Assembly: GCA_964035545.1 (NCBI GenBank)
Contig: OZ037766.1
Location: 113,501 to 177,500 of the forward strand
Direction: 5' to 3'
DNA from: Bugula neritina
Lineage: Eukaryota; Bryozoa; Gymnolaemata; Cheilostomatida; Bugulidae
DNA length: 64,000 nucleotides
Shown one piece after another: positions 35,952 to 49,700 of this stretch. The notes under the pieces were generated by a model. It was not told the DNA's origin. It saw only the letters and a list, made by a program, of their open reading frames with translations, and did not search any database. How positions within the stretch are numbered: the first letter of the stretch is position 1; every line of letters begins with the position of its first letter. The translations under genes and the position numbers were made by a program.

Positions 35952-38900
35952 CTAATCAACGAGAACGGCGTCTATAATGCAGCCGATTTCTTCCCTAAAT
36001 GTCTCATGGCGATACGCAACCCGCACATCCGGCACATTTGTTCTTGTGATGTCATTTCCTGCTACACCATCCTCTTTGTATGTTGGTCCCAGCCAATGAG
36101 ATTTGATCTGACACAGTATAGTAATACACAGTATAGTAATACACAGTATAGTAATACACAGTATAGTATATACAGTATAGTAATACACAGTATAGTAATA
36201 CACAGTATAGTAATACACAGTATAGTAATACACAGCATAGTAATACACAGTATAGTAATACACAGTATAGTAATACACAGTATAGTATATACAGTATAGT
36301 ATACACAGTATAGTAATACACAGTATAGTAGAGTATAATACAGAGTATAGTAGAGTATAATACAGAGTATAGTAGAGTATAATACAGAGTATAGTAGAGT
36401 ATAATACAGAGTATAGTAGAGTATAATACAGAGTATAGTAGAGTATAATACAGAGTATAGTAGAGTATAATACAGAGTAGAGTAGAGTATAATACAGAGT
36501 ATAGTAGAGTATAATACAGAGTATAGTAGAGTATAATACAGAGTATAGTAGAGTATAATACAGAGTAGAGAGAGTATAATACAGAGTAAGAGCAGAGTAT
36601 AATACAGAGTAGAGAGAGTATAATACAGAGTAGAGAGAGTATAATACAGAGTATAGTAGAGTATAATACAGAGTATAGTAGAGTATAATACAGAGTAGAG
36701 AGAGTATAATACAGAGTATAGTAGAGTATAATACAGAGTATAGTAGAGTATAATACAGAGTATAGTAGAGTAATACCTCGTGAGAAAAGCCACTCTGAGT
36801 GACGCTGTTCCGGGCCAACTCGCACATGTCGGAAGAGCTGAGTTTAAAGACTTGGGCCGCAATGCTGTACTCCTCCATGAGGGGTTCCTTCGTGTAGTGG
36901 AACTGGAGGGGGTCGTCAGTAGACAGGGACACGTTGAGCCCTCTGCCGAAGTACTCGGGGAGGGGGTTCTTCTGGTAGTTGAGAAAGAGGCTGTTGTTGC
37001 TGAGAGGGGAGATTGCGATGCCGATCTGAGCCAGGTAAAACAGGTACTGCAGCACCGGTACCTTGCGCAGCAGCAGGCCGTGGGAGATGCTCTCGGAGAG
37101 GAGAAACCCGGAGACGAGGTGATGGGCAGCTCCGGCCTCCCCGCAATGAGGTCTGAAGATCAGCTTAGGGAGTCCGCGATCACTAAATACAGAGTATACT
37201 AGTAGTAGTAGTCACAGTGATCACTAAGTAGAGAGTATACTAGTAGTAGTAGTAGTATTAGTAATAGTACTAGTAGTAATAGTACTAGTAGTAATAGTAC
37301 TATTACTGCTAGTACTAGTACTAGTAGTACTATTACTAGTACTAGTACTAGTAGTAAGCACACACCTCCTGAAGTGGTTGAGGACGGCAATGTTGGCGTA
37401 CATGTACCAGGCGTAGTAGGAGTAAGGCGGGTTGTCTGGGCCAGTCCAGTCCTTAGGCAGAGGAGAGTCTTTGTCGAATATTGAGTTCTCGGGTTTAGAC
37501 TCGTCATCCACTGAGTCAATCCCAGACACCTACAGTAGTACTTACTATTACTACATCTACTTACTATTACTATACAGTACTTACTATTACTATACAGTAC
37601 TATTACTATACAGTACTTACTATTACTATACAGTACTTACTATTACTATACAGTATTTACTATTACTATACAGTACTTACTATTACTATACAGTACTTAC
37701 TATTACTATACAGTACTTACTATTACTATACAGTACTTACTATTACTATACAGTACTTACTATTACTATACAATACTTACTATTACTATACAGTACTTAC
37801 TATTACTACATCTACTTACTATTACTATACAGTACTTACTATTACTATACAGTACTTACTATTACTATACAGTACTTACTATTACTATACAATACTTACT
37901 ATTACTATACAGTACTTACTATTACTACATCTACTTACTATTACTATACAGTACTTACTATTACTATACAGTACTTACTATTACTATACAGTACTTACTA
38001 TTACTATACAGTACTTACTATTACTATACAGGACTTACTATTACTATACAATACTTACTATTACTATACAGTACTTACTATTACTATACAGTACTTACTA
38101 TTACTATACAGTACCTACTATTACTATACAGTACTTACTATTACTATACAATACTTACTATTACTATACAGTACTTACTATTACTACACAGTACTTACTA
38201 TTACTATACAGTACTTACTATTACTATACAGTACTTACTATTACAATACAGTACTTACTATTACTATACAGTACTATTACTATACAGTACTATTACTATA
38301 CAGTACTTACTATTACTATACAGTACTTACTATTACTATACAGTATTTACTATTACTATACAGTACTTACTATTACTATACAGTACTTACTATTACTATA
38401 CAGTACTTACTATTACTATACAGTACTATTACTATACAGTACTTACTATTACTATACAGTACTTACTATTACTATACAGTACTTACTATTACTATACAGT
38501 ACTTACTATTACTATACAGTACTTACTATTACTATACAGTATTTACTATTACTATACAGTACTTACTATTACTATACAGTACTTACTATTACTATACAGT
38601 ACTTACTATTACTATACAGTACTTACTATTACTATACAGTACTATTACTATACAGTACTATTACTATACAGTACTATTACTATACAGTACTTACTATTAC
38701 TATACAGTGCTTACTATTACTATACAGTACTATTACTATACAGTACTTACTATTACTATACAGTACTTACTATTCCAACATCTATTTACTATTTACACAT
38801 CTATGATATTTTACTATGATAACTTACTATGATAACTTACTATAATAACTTACTATAATAACTTACTATGATAACTTACCATAATAACTTACTATAATAA

Positions 38901-40749
38901 CTTACTATAATAACTTACTATAATAACTTACTATGATAACTTACTATAATAACTTACTATAATAACTTACTATGATAACTTACTATAATAACTTACTATA
39001 ATAACTTACTATGATAACTTACTATAATAACTTACTATAATAACTTACTATGATAACTTACTATAATAACTTACTATAATAACTTACTATACTAACTTAC
39101 TATAATAACTTACTATAATAACTTACTATAATAACTTACATGGTGGAGGAAGGCGTGTAGCTCAGGGTGACTACTAGGATTGCCAGTCACCTCAAAAAGA
39201 GGCAAGAAAATGTTTTCTAGAAGCTCTCCAAAGTTATCCAGCTGTTTGTTAGCCTTGTAGATGTCACTGTAACAGAAGAGCTCAATGGTTGCTGAATATA
39301 TAGTTTACTTGTGAGCAAAACTTTGATTTATTCTAGAAATACGACTAGAATAGCCTCAAAAACTGGACCACTTACTATAGCCTGGGAATCTGCACCATCC
39401 ACACGACGTTGGGGGAGTGAACTTTGTGTCTGATTGCCCACTTGGCAAGGTCGTCCCACTCGTTGCGAGATCTACCGTAGATGGAGAGTCTGAACTCGGC
39501 ATTCTGGTACTTACTCTCTTCCAGATCACTCATCACTTCCTGTGTATACGTATGTAATATATATGACAGAGTGAGTAATATATATATGATATAGTGAGTA
39601 ATATATATGATATAGTGAGTAATATATTTGATATAGTGAGTAATATATATGATATAGTGAGTAATATATATATGATATAGTGAGTAATATATATGATATA
39701 GTGAGTAATATATTTGATATAGTGAGTAATATATTTGATATAGTGAGTAATATATATGATAGAGTGAGTAATATATATGATATAGTGAGTAATATACATG
39801 ATATAGTGAGTAATATATATGATAGAGTGAGTAATATATATGATATAGTGAGTAATATATATATGATATAGTGAGTAATATATATATGATATAGTGAGTA
39901 ATATATATGATATAGTGAGTAATATATATGATATAGTGAGTAATATATATGATAGAGTGAGTAATATATATGATATAGCGAGTAATATAAAAGATGACAC
40001 AGCGAGTAATATAAAAGATGACACACCTTCATCAACTCAGCAAAGTACCTGCCCTGCATGTCATTATTAGTCTTCATGAAAATGTCTCTTACGACAGAAG
40101 CACCAATAGGATTGTACTTGGAGTTGAACTTATCAAATCTGTGAAATGTGTTCTTCCCTCCCTAAAACAAAGAGTTATTCAACCAATAGGAAAATAATAT
40201 ACTTACACAGTGTACATACAGTATATATACTTACACAGTGTACGTACAGTATATATACTTGCACAGTGTACATACAGTATATATACTTACACAGTGTACG
40301 TACAGTATATATACTTACACAGTGTACGTACAGTATATACTTACACAGTGTACGTACAGTATATATACTTACACAGTGTATGTACAGCATATATACTTAC
40401 ACAGTGTACGTACAGTATATATACTTACACAGTGTAAATACAGTATATATACTTACACAGTGTACGTACAGTATATACTTACACAGTGTATGTACAGCAT
40501 ATATACTTACACAGTGTACGTACAGTATATATACTTACACAGTGTAAATACAGTATATATACTTACACAGTGTACGTACAGTATATATACTTACACAGTG
40601 TACGTATAGTATATACTTACACAGTGTACGTCCAGCACATCTACGGACAAGTCAAAGGCACCGACTCCAACACTCTTGAACACCTTACAAATATAATATA
40701 ATATACTATAATATAATATAATAATATAGTGCAATAATATTATTATAAA

Positions 40750-40788
<39 letters not shown>

Positions 40789-43700
40789 ATAATAATAATA
40801 ATAATAACTATAAATTAATATATGTACAAGGAATTTTCAATGCGTGTTACTAATACAGAATTACATTACTATAGTAATACAGATATTATATTACTACAGC
40901 TATACAGATATATTACTACAGCTATACAGATATATTACTATAGTAATACAGATATTATATTACTACAGCTATACAGATATATTACTGCAGCTATACAGAT
41001 ATTATATTACTACAGCTATACAGATATATTACTACAGCTATACAGATATATTACTACAGCTATACAGATATATTACTACAGCTATACAGATATATTACTA
41101 CAGCTATACAGATATATTACTACAGCTATACAGATATATTACTACAGCTATACAGATATATTACTGCAGCTATACAGATATATTACTACAGCTATACAGA
41201 TATATTACTACAGCTATACAGATATATCACTTTAGTAATACAGATATTATATTACTACAGCTATACAGATATATTACTGCAGCTATACAGATATATTACT
41301 GCAGCTATACAGATATATTACTACAGCTATACAGATATATTACTACAGCTATACAGATATATTACTACAGCTATACAGATATATTACTACAGCTATACAG
41401 ATATATTACTACAGCTATACAGATATATTACTACAGCTATACAGATATATTACTACAGCTATACAGATATATTACTATAGCTATACAGATATATTACTAC
41501 AGCTATACAGATATATTACTGCAGCTATACAGATATATTACTACAGCTATACAGATATATTACTATAGCTATACAGATATATTACTACAGCTATACAGAT
41601 ATATTACTGCAGCTATACAGATATATTACTACAGCTATACAGATATTATATTTCTACAGCTATACAGATATATTAGAGCAGGTTGTGTACACACAGCATA
41701 AAGTCATCAGTCACCCGGAGATATAGGCAGCACTAAGGCGCCTCACCCCTCAGCCCACTGACACACGCTGCACCATAATCTAATTATCTCCCCTCTTAAG
41801 TGCCCCAGGCTATGATTAGCTGGTCATAAATCAGATTCATTAACAAAACAATAACCAATAATCTAAACTAGTAGCAACGTGTGAGATGGCTTCAAGTGAG
41901 AGAACAGAATATTCCAGCAGTTAATGCAGAGAGATGAGGGAGGGAGAGAGTGGGAAGAGGAGACACTGAAAATGAACGTGTTTGAATCGGTGGGAATAGC
42001 CTATCTGTGTTTACTGGATGCTATCATTATTAGCGGCAACTTCTTTGTGTTTGGTTTAATTTGTTTCAATCCGAAACTGAGGAACGCTACAGGTGAGGGT
42101 TCAATGTCAGCATATTCTAGACACAGGTTAACATATACATCCGGCTGTGACTAACCATTAGTAACTGACTGAGTGACGGACTGTGAGTGACGGACCGTGA
42201 GTGACGGATTGTGAGTGACGGACTGTGAGTGACGGACTGTGAGTGACGGACTGTGAGTAACTGACTGTGAGTAACGGACTGTGAGTAACTGATTTTATGG
42301 CAGAAACGAGTGATAACCTTTACAGTTCCTTGCATAATACAAGTATAACGCCTGGTTCTGAGAAGTTGCGAGTCAGGGAAGGGGGGGTCACAGGACACCC
42401 GTAATGAGTCCCCAATTCACTGGGACAACAGCAGACAATTATTCTGTTATTTAAATTTTAAGCTCTAAACAGAAATTAGAGAAATTTAGAAGTTGTGTTT
42501 TCCTTTCACTGCTCAGAGTTTATATTATAATGTGCATATATATTATATATTATATTACAATGTCCACAATATATTATATATTATATATTATATAAGGTGA
42601 CTATGCTATTATTCTCACAGGTTTCATCATTGGCAACCTGATGCTGTGTGACCTGATGCTAGGAGCCTTAGTTCCACTGTCTATCAGCACACTGGTGGCG
42701 GGGGAGTGGAGGTTCGGTACCACAGCCTGCACTATAAGTGGATTCAGTGTGACTGTAGCTAACTGCGCTGCCAACTGGGCTCTGTGTCTAGTCAGCGTGG
42801 AGCGTTACTTTGCAATACTACACCCATTCAACCACAGTCTGTACGTGCAGTACATCAAGTACATAAGTTTAGTATTGTGGCTGTTCGTATTGGCTCACAA
42901 CTCGGTAATGTTGCAGTACGCAGACGCATTCATCGTGATAGAAGACATGTACATGTGCGGCCCCAACATGCGAGACTACCCCATGTACATCGTCCTACTC
43001 AACGTCTTTGATCTCCTGCTACCCAACATCATCATAGTCTACACCTACATCAAGATACACCAGGAGGTGCAGAGACACAACAAAGAGATCGCTGTCAACA
43101 CGCTGCGGAGTACGTCTACTCGAGGAGACGAGTTGGATACGCAGCAGACAGCCGAGTGGAAGGCAGCGCTAGTCATCATAGCCATAGTGGGCGTGTTCAA
43201 CGTGTGCTGGGTGCCATTCGGCATAGGTATGCTCGCATACGCCCTCAAGGCGCCCATGCCCTACGGCATAGCGGCGTCTCTATTCTGGATAGCCATGACC
43301 CAGGCGGGGGTCAACCCCCTAGTCTACACAATTCTTAACAGAACTTACCGGAAGGAAATGGTGAGAATGATAAAGTGTCAGCTGCCAATACAAAGAGAGT
43401 TGTCGGCTGTGTCATTGTAACACTAAACCTACCAGCAGCTACGTGTTACTAGTCCACACTAAACCTACCACCAGCTACGTGTTACTACACAACACTAAAC
43501 TTACCACCAGCTACACAGCCGTCTAAGACTGCCAGAGTAAAAGATACTGGAAGCTGTTAGAGCAGACGGCTAACTAATGCCTGCTGCTAGACATACGAGG
43601 AGAAAACTCCAAATAAACCTGCAGCTAAGAGTAGAGTGACTAGACCAACGCGACCTTGAACTAGCAGACTCAGCAAGTAGCAGCTACAAACTGCTCTCTA

Positions 43701-46700
43701 TGCAATCAACTACTTCAGAATGTCTACAGATAAACTTGTTCACAATACTTGCGATGTCTTCAAACAAAGCCAAGACAGAAATTGTTATGTTATCGTATTT
43801 CTGCCAGTTTCTACAAAGGTGTGCATATTATATAATTTATAATCTATAGAATGTCTAATAAATTTGTTTCATGAATATACAAATACAAACTTTTGCTAAG
43901 AGAAGTGAAGATATATGACTGAAATATGATAGTGATATATACCTATATAGCATATGATTGAGACCAACAACTACCAGAAAATACCTTAATGACAAATAGT
44001 GGGTGACAGAGTGAGAGAGTGAGAGAGTGACAGAGTGAGAGAGTGACAGAGTGAGAGAGTAACAGAGTGACAGAGTGACAGAGTGAGAGAGTGAGAGAGT
44101 AACAGAGTGAGAGAGTAACAGAGTAGCAGAGTGACAGAGTGATAGTGAGACAGAGTAACAGAGTGACAGAGTAACAGAGTGACAGAGTGAGAGAGTAACA
44201 GAGTAACAGAGTGACAGAGTGAGAGAGTGAGAGAGTGACAGAGTGTCAGCTGAACTCTGACCTCCCCAAGAGTCATCATCTCGCCGGTAGACTTGTTCCT
44301 CGTCGCGGGAACGTCTGCTTCTGTCTTCATCTTCTTCTTCATGAACCGCAGCAGATGTTTCTGGTTCATACAGGAGGAGGCGTGGATGTGAGTGTCAACC
44401 TGTAATATACTGTGTAATATACTGTGTAATATACTGTGTAATATACTGTGTAATATACTGTGTAATATACTGTGTAATATACTCTGTAATATACTCTGTA
44501 ATATACTGTGTAATATACTCTGTAATATACTCTGTAATATACTGTGTAATATACTGTGTAATATACTCTGTAATATACTGTGTAATATACTCTGTAATAT
44601 ACTGTGTAATATACTGTGTAATATACTCTGTAATATACTGTGTAATATACTGTGTAATATACTGTGTAATATACTCTGTAATATACTCTGTAATATACTG
44701 TGTAATATACTGTGTAATATACTCTGTAATATACTGTGTAATATACTGTGTAATATACTGTGTAATATACTGTGTAATATACTGTGTAATATACTCCGTA
44801 ATATACTGTGTAATATACTCCGTAATATACTGTGTAATATACTCTGTAATATACTGTGTAATATACTGTGTAATATACTCTGTAATATACTGTGTAATAT
44901 ACTCTGTAATATACTGTGTAATATACTGTGTAATATACTCTGTAATATACTCTGTAATATACACTGTAATATACTCTGTAATATACTCTGTAATATACTG
45001 TGTAATATACTCTGTAATATACTGTGTAATATACTGTGTAATATACTGTGTAATATACTGTGTAATATACTGTGTAATATACTCTGTAATATACTGTGTA
45101 ATATACTGTGTAATATACTCTGTAATATACTCTGTAATATACTCTGTAATATACACTGTAATATACTCTGTAATATACTGTGTAATATACTCTGTAATAT
45201 ACACTGTAATATACTCTGTAATATACTCTGTAATATACTGTGTAATATACAGTGATACTCTGTCACTCACTTTACGGATGTTATAGAAATCTCTATGAGG
45301 CACTCTCTTCTGGGCCACAGACTCCAGGTTTTCATTCAACAAGCAGTGAAGGTGGAACTTGGAGCTGAGATACTGGAGTCTTCTGTAGGCAAACGACTTC
45401 CTGTCAAGTAGACAGAGAGAGCACAACTCTGACAACACATTTACACTTACATATAGCAATGTTAGTATTGACTGCTGTTAGCTAGACACGCTGTCAGCTA
45501 GACACGCTGTTAGCTAGACACGCTGTCAGCTAGACACGCTGTCGGCTAGACACGCTGTCAGCTAGACACGCTGTCAGCTAGACACGCCGTTAGCTAGACA
45601 CGCCGTTAGCTAGACACGCTGTCAGCTAGACACGCTGTCGGCTAGACACGCTGTCGGCTAGACACGCTGTCAGCTAGACACGCTGTCAGCTAGACACGCT
45701 GTCAGCTAGACACGCTGTCAGCTAGACACGCTGACTCAACTCACAGAGGGCCGTCGCTGATGAGAGACAGCATGATGTTGAGTTCTGCCAGGTACGACTG
45801 TCTGTCCGGATACGGCCATTCTATTGGCCGACCCTCGGCAGCGCTGCCCTCGTCCTCGTATACGTGCAGCACTCCCTCCACCATGCGGTACGTGAACTTC
45901 AGGTTGCCTAGCAACGGCACGTCAAACGGATCTCCTTCCTTTCTCGGAGGGTGGATGGGGAAATCTGCAGCAGAAGTATACTGTAGTAGAGTGTAATATA
46001 CTGCAGTATAGTGTAATATACTGTAGTATAGTGTAATATACTGTAGTAGTGTAATATACTGTAGTATTTTGTAATATACTGTAGTATAGTGTAATATACT
46101 GTAGTATAGTGTAATATACTGTAGTAGTGTAATATACTGTAGTATAGTGTAATATACTGTAGTATAGTGTAATATACTGTAGTATAGTGTAATATACTGT
46201 AGTAGAGTGTAATATACTGTAGTAGAGTGCAATATACTGTAGTATAGTGTAATATACTGTAGTATAGTGTAATATACTGTAGTATAGTGTAATATACAGC
46301 AAGTATAGTGTAATATACTGTAGTAAAGTGTAATATACTGTAGTAGAGTGTAATATACTGTAGTATAGTGTAATATACTGTAGTAGTGTAGTGTAATATA
46401 CTGTAGTATAGTGTAATATACTGTAGTATAGTGTAATATACTGTAGTAGTGTGTAATATACTGTAGTAGTGTAGTGTAATATACTGTAGTATAGTGTAAT
46501 ATACTGTAGTATAGTGTAATATACTGTAGTAGTGTGTAATATACTGTAGTAGTATAGTGTAATATACTGTAATATAGTGTAATATACTGTAGTATAGTGT
46601 AATATACTGTAGTATTGTGTAATATACTGTAGTATAATGTAATATACTGTAGTATAGTGTAATATACTGTAGTATAGTGTAATATACTGTAGTAGTGTAA

Positions 46701-49700
46701 TATACTGTAGTATTGTGTAATATACTGTAGTATAATGTAATATACTGTAGTATAGTGTAATATACTGTAGTATAGTGTAATATACTGTAGTATAGTGTAA
46801 TATACTGTAGTATAGTGTAATATACTGTAGTATAGTGTAATATACTGTAGTATAGTGTAATATACTGTAGTATAGTGTAATATACTGTAGTAGAGTGTAA
46901 TATACTGTAGTATAGTGTAATATACTGTAGTATAGTGTAATATACTGTAGTATAGTGTAATATACTGTAGTATAGTGTAATATACTGTAGTATAGTGTAA
47001 TATACAGTAGTATAGTGTAATATACTGTAGTATAGTGTAATATACTGTAGTATAGTGTAATATACTGTAGTATAGTGTAATATACCGTAGTATAGTGTAA
47101 TATACTGTAGTATAGTGTAATATACTGTAGTATAGTGTAATATACTGTAGTAGTGTAATATACTGTAGTATAGTGTAATATACTGTAGTATAGTGTAATA
47201 TACTGTAGTATAGTGTAATATACTGTAGTAATGTAAAGCAGCAGAACAGACGGCAGCAGTTGTTAGGTATGAAGCAGCACACAGGAAGTGATCAAATCAA
47301 ACGGCCAATCACACATGGGTATAGAAAATGTTAGCCTATTAGAATAGGCATCACATGAGGTGCTGGCCCACCTTTCCATATTCATGTATAACTTGTTCTT
47401 CACTGTTAAATTTGTGAACAATACTGCACCAATATGTATCATGAGAAGGAAAACCACGCACGAAAGAAGACAATTCCAAGTTGATCTTAGCAAAGAGAAA
47501 GACAACTCCGAGAAAAGCAAAATTAACCATGTAGAATTTAATTGTTAGTGTAACTCTATTTCTCCCCTTCTACATAAGAGAGTATATAATACTACTCTAT
47601 TTCTCTCCTTCTACATACGAGAGTATATAATACTACTCTATTTCTCTCCTTCTACATACGAGAGTATATAATACCAGAGTATATAATACGAGAGTATATA
47701 ATACGAGAGTAGAAAGGTAGCAAGGTATCACTGTGTCTACTGAGTATAAACTAACAGATAAAAAGATAAAAGAACAAAACAGAAACAGAAAACCAAAACT
47801 CAAAGTATATCATTATTTCACCTGCCGTGGAGTTTGTTCTGGGAGGAGTGGAAGTTGGCCCTGTGACGAAACGAAATGAGACAGTTACCTGCGCTATTAC
47901 ACATAGTTACCTGCGCTATTACACAAAGTCACCTGCGCTATTACACACAGCTACCTGCGCTATTACACATAGTTACCTGCGCTATTACACATAGTTACCT
48001 GCGCTATTACACATAGTTACCTGCGCTATTACACATAGTTACCTGCGCTATTACACACAGTTACCTGCGCTATTACACATAGTTACCTGCGCTATTACAC
48101 ATAGTTACCTGCGCTATTACACATAGTTACCTGCGCTATTACACATAGTTACCTGCGCTATTACACACAGTTACCTGCGTTATTACACATAGTTACCTGC
48201 GCTATTACACATAGTTACCTGCGCTATTACACACACCAAACACATGTTTGTTTGTTTGTTTTTATTTTGTCGTAGTCGGGGAAAAAATTAATTGAGAAAA
48301 AATAAACAAAATGACAGGGCCTATGGCGCAATAGCACTGTAGCTAGTCGAGGCACCGAGCCACGAATGGTTGACAGTTATATAATATTTTTGCTTAGGTT
48401 TTTGGAAGTTTTAGCAACTCAAAAAGTATTATTTTTTTATCTGGAAATTTGCCATTAGATGGTCTCTCAGGGCAAGTTTGAAACCAGCCTCCCTCCCCAC
48501 AGCACGAATAGAACTAGGCAATTCATTCCATAGCGTCGAACATTGGAATTCCACTCTTCGTTGACCTGCAGCAGTTGATGATAGAGGAGTTTGTAGGCTG
48601 AACTCTGAAAATCTTGTGGGATAGTTATGTGTGAGATGTGTTAGTTGAGAATAGTAAAGTTTATGTGAGAGCAGTATTAGTTTGAATTTGTGTAGAGTGT
48701 GAATAGGCATGATTGAAGAACTAAGAAACAGTGGTTTAGATGGGGAAAGGTGATGCTTTTTATATATAATTCTCAGTATTTTCTTTTGTAGTAAAAGTAA
48801 TGGTTCAAGATAAATGTTTGCTGCATTACCCCACGATTCTAGGCAATATGTTAATTTAGAATTTACAAAAGAGTTATATATTTGTATTAGAATTTTTCTA
48901 GGTAGGTGATTGGAACATTTACTTATCAAGCCTACTAAGGGCCTTAGGTTTTGACAAAGTTTGCTGCAATGTTGTTGCCAAGAAAGATGTGAATCTATTA
49001 TAATACCTAAGAAGGTAGTTGATTTTACCTCCACTAATTTTTTGTTAAACATTTCTAAGGCAAAGCCATTTAAATCTTGTTTATTTTGCGCTGTTTTGAT
49101 TATCATATAGTTTGTTTTACTCATGTTTACAGTTAATTTATTTTTATTGCACCAATTTTCTATTTTCTTTAATTCACAGTTTATGATGTCCATATTTCAA
49201 TGTCAACACTGACTGCTAATCAATGCACATAGAGAATTTAATATATGGTCTCTCTCTAAGACGTGTAGCCTGAGGGACATGCATGTACCTTTACACGTAA
49301 TGCAGGAGGGATAACCTCTATATAAAGATACTAATGTACCAATCAGCTAGCAGTAAACACAAACTCTGCATACTGAATAAAGTGGCAAATCAGAGCAAGG
49401 GTTATATAGTTGAAGGCGTTAGCTGCACCAATCACACTCAACATCTGTGTCTATAAACATTCAGGTGTCACTCAGTCTTACCGTCTTCATCCTCCATTGC
49501 TACGTCGTATAAGTCTGAGAGAAAGAGACAGACAAAGTAGAGACTACAGAATATTCAATGTAGCATACCCCGGCTACTTCCACCCCTGCTACTTCCACCC
49601 CTGCTACCTCCACCCCTGCTACCTGTACCTTTACTACCTCCACCCCTGCTACCTGTACCCCTGCTACTTCCACCCCTGCTACCTCCACCCCTGCTACTTC

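Noticed and set aside
36780-37202. 140-aa plus-strand frame with no stops.
   Set aside because: Antisense of AMPD exon 17, whose conserved motifs ([17 protein letters not shown]) are on the minus strand.
44392-45255. Repetitive frames such as CNILCNIL (+) and ITEYITQY (-) in the 12-bp array.
   Set aside because: The unit is a multiple of three without stops; the region is AMPD intron 10.
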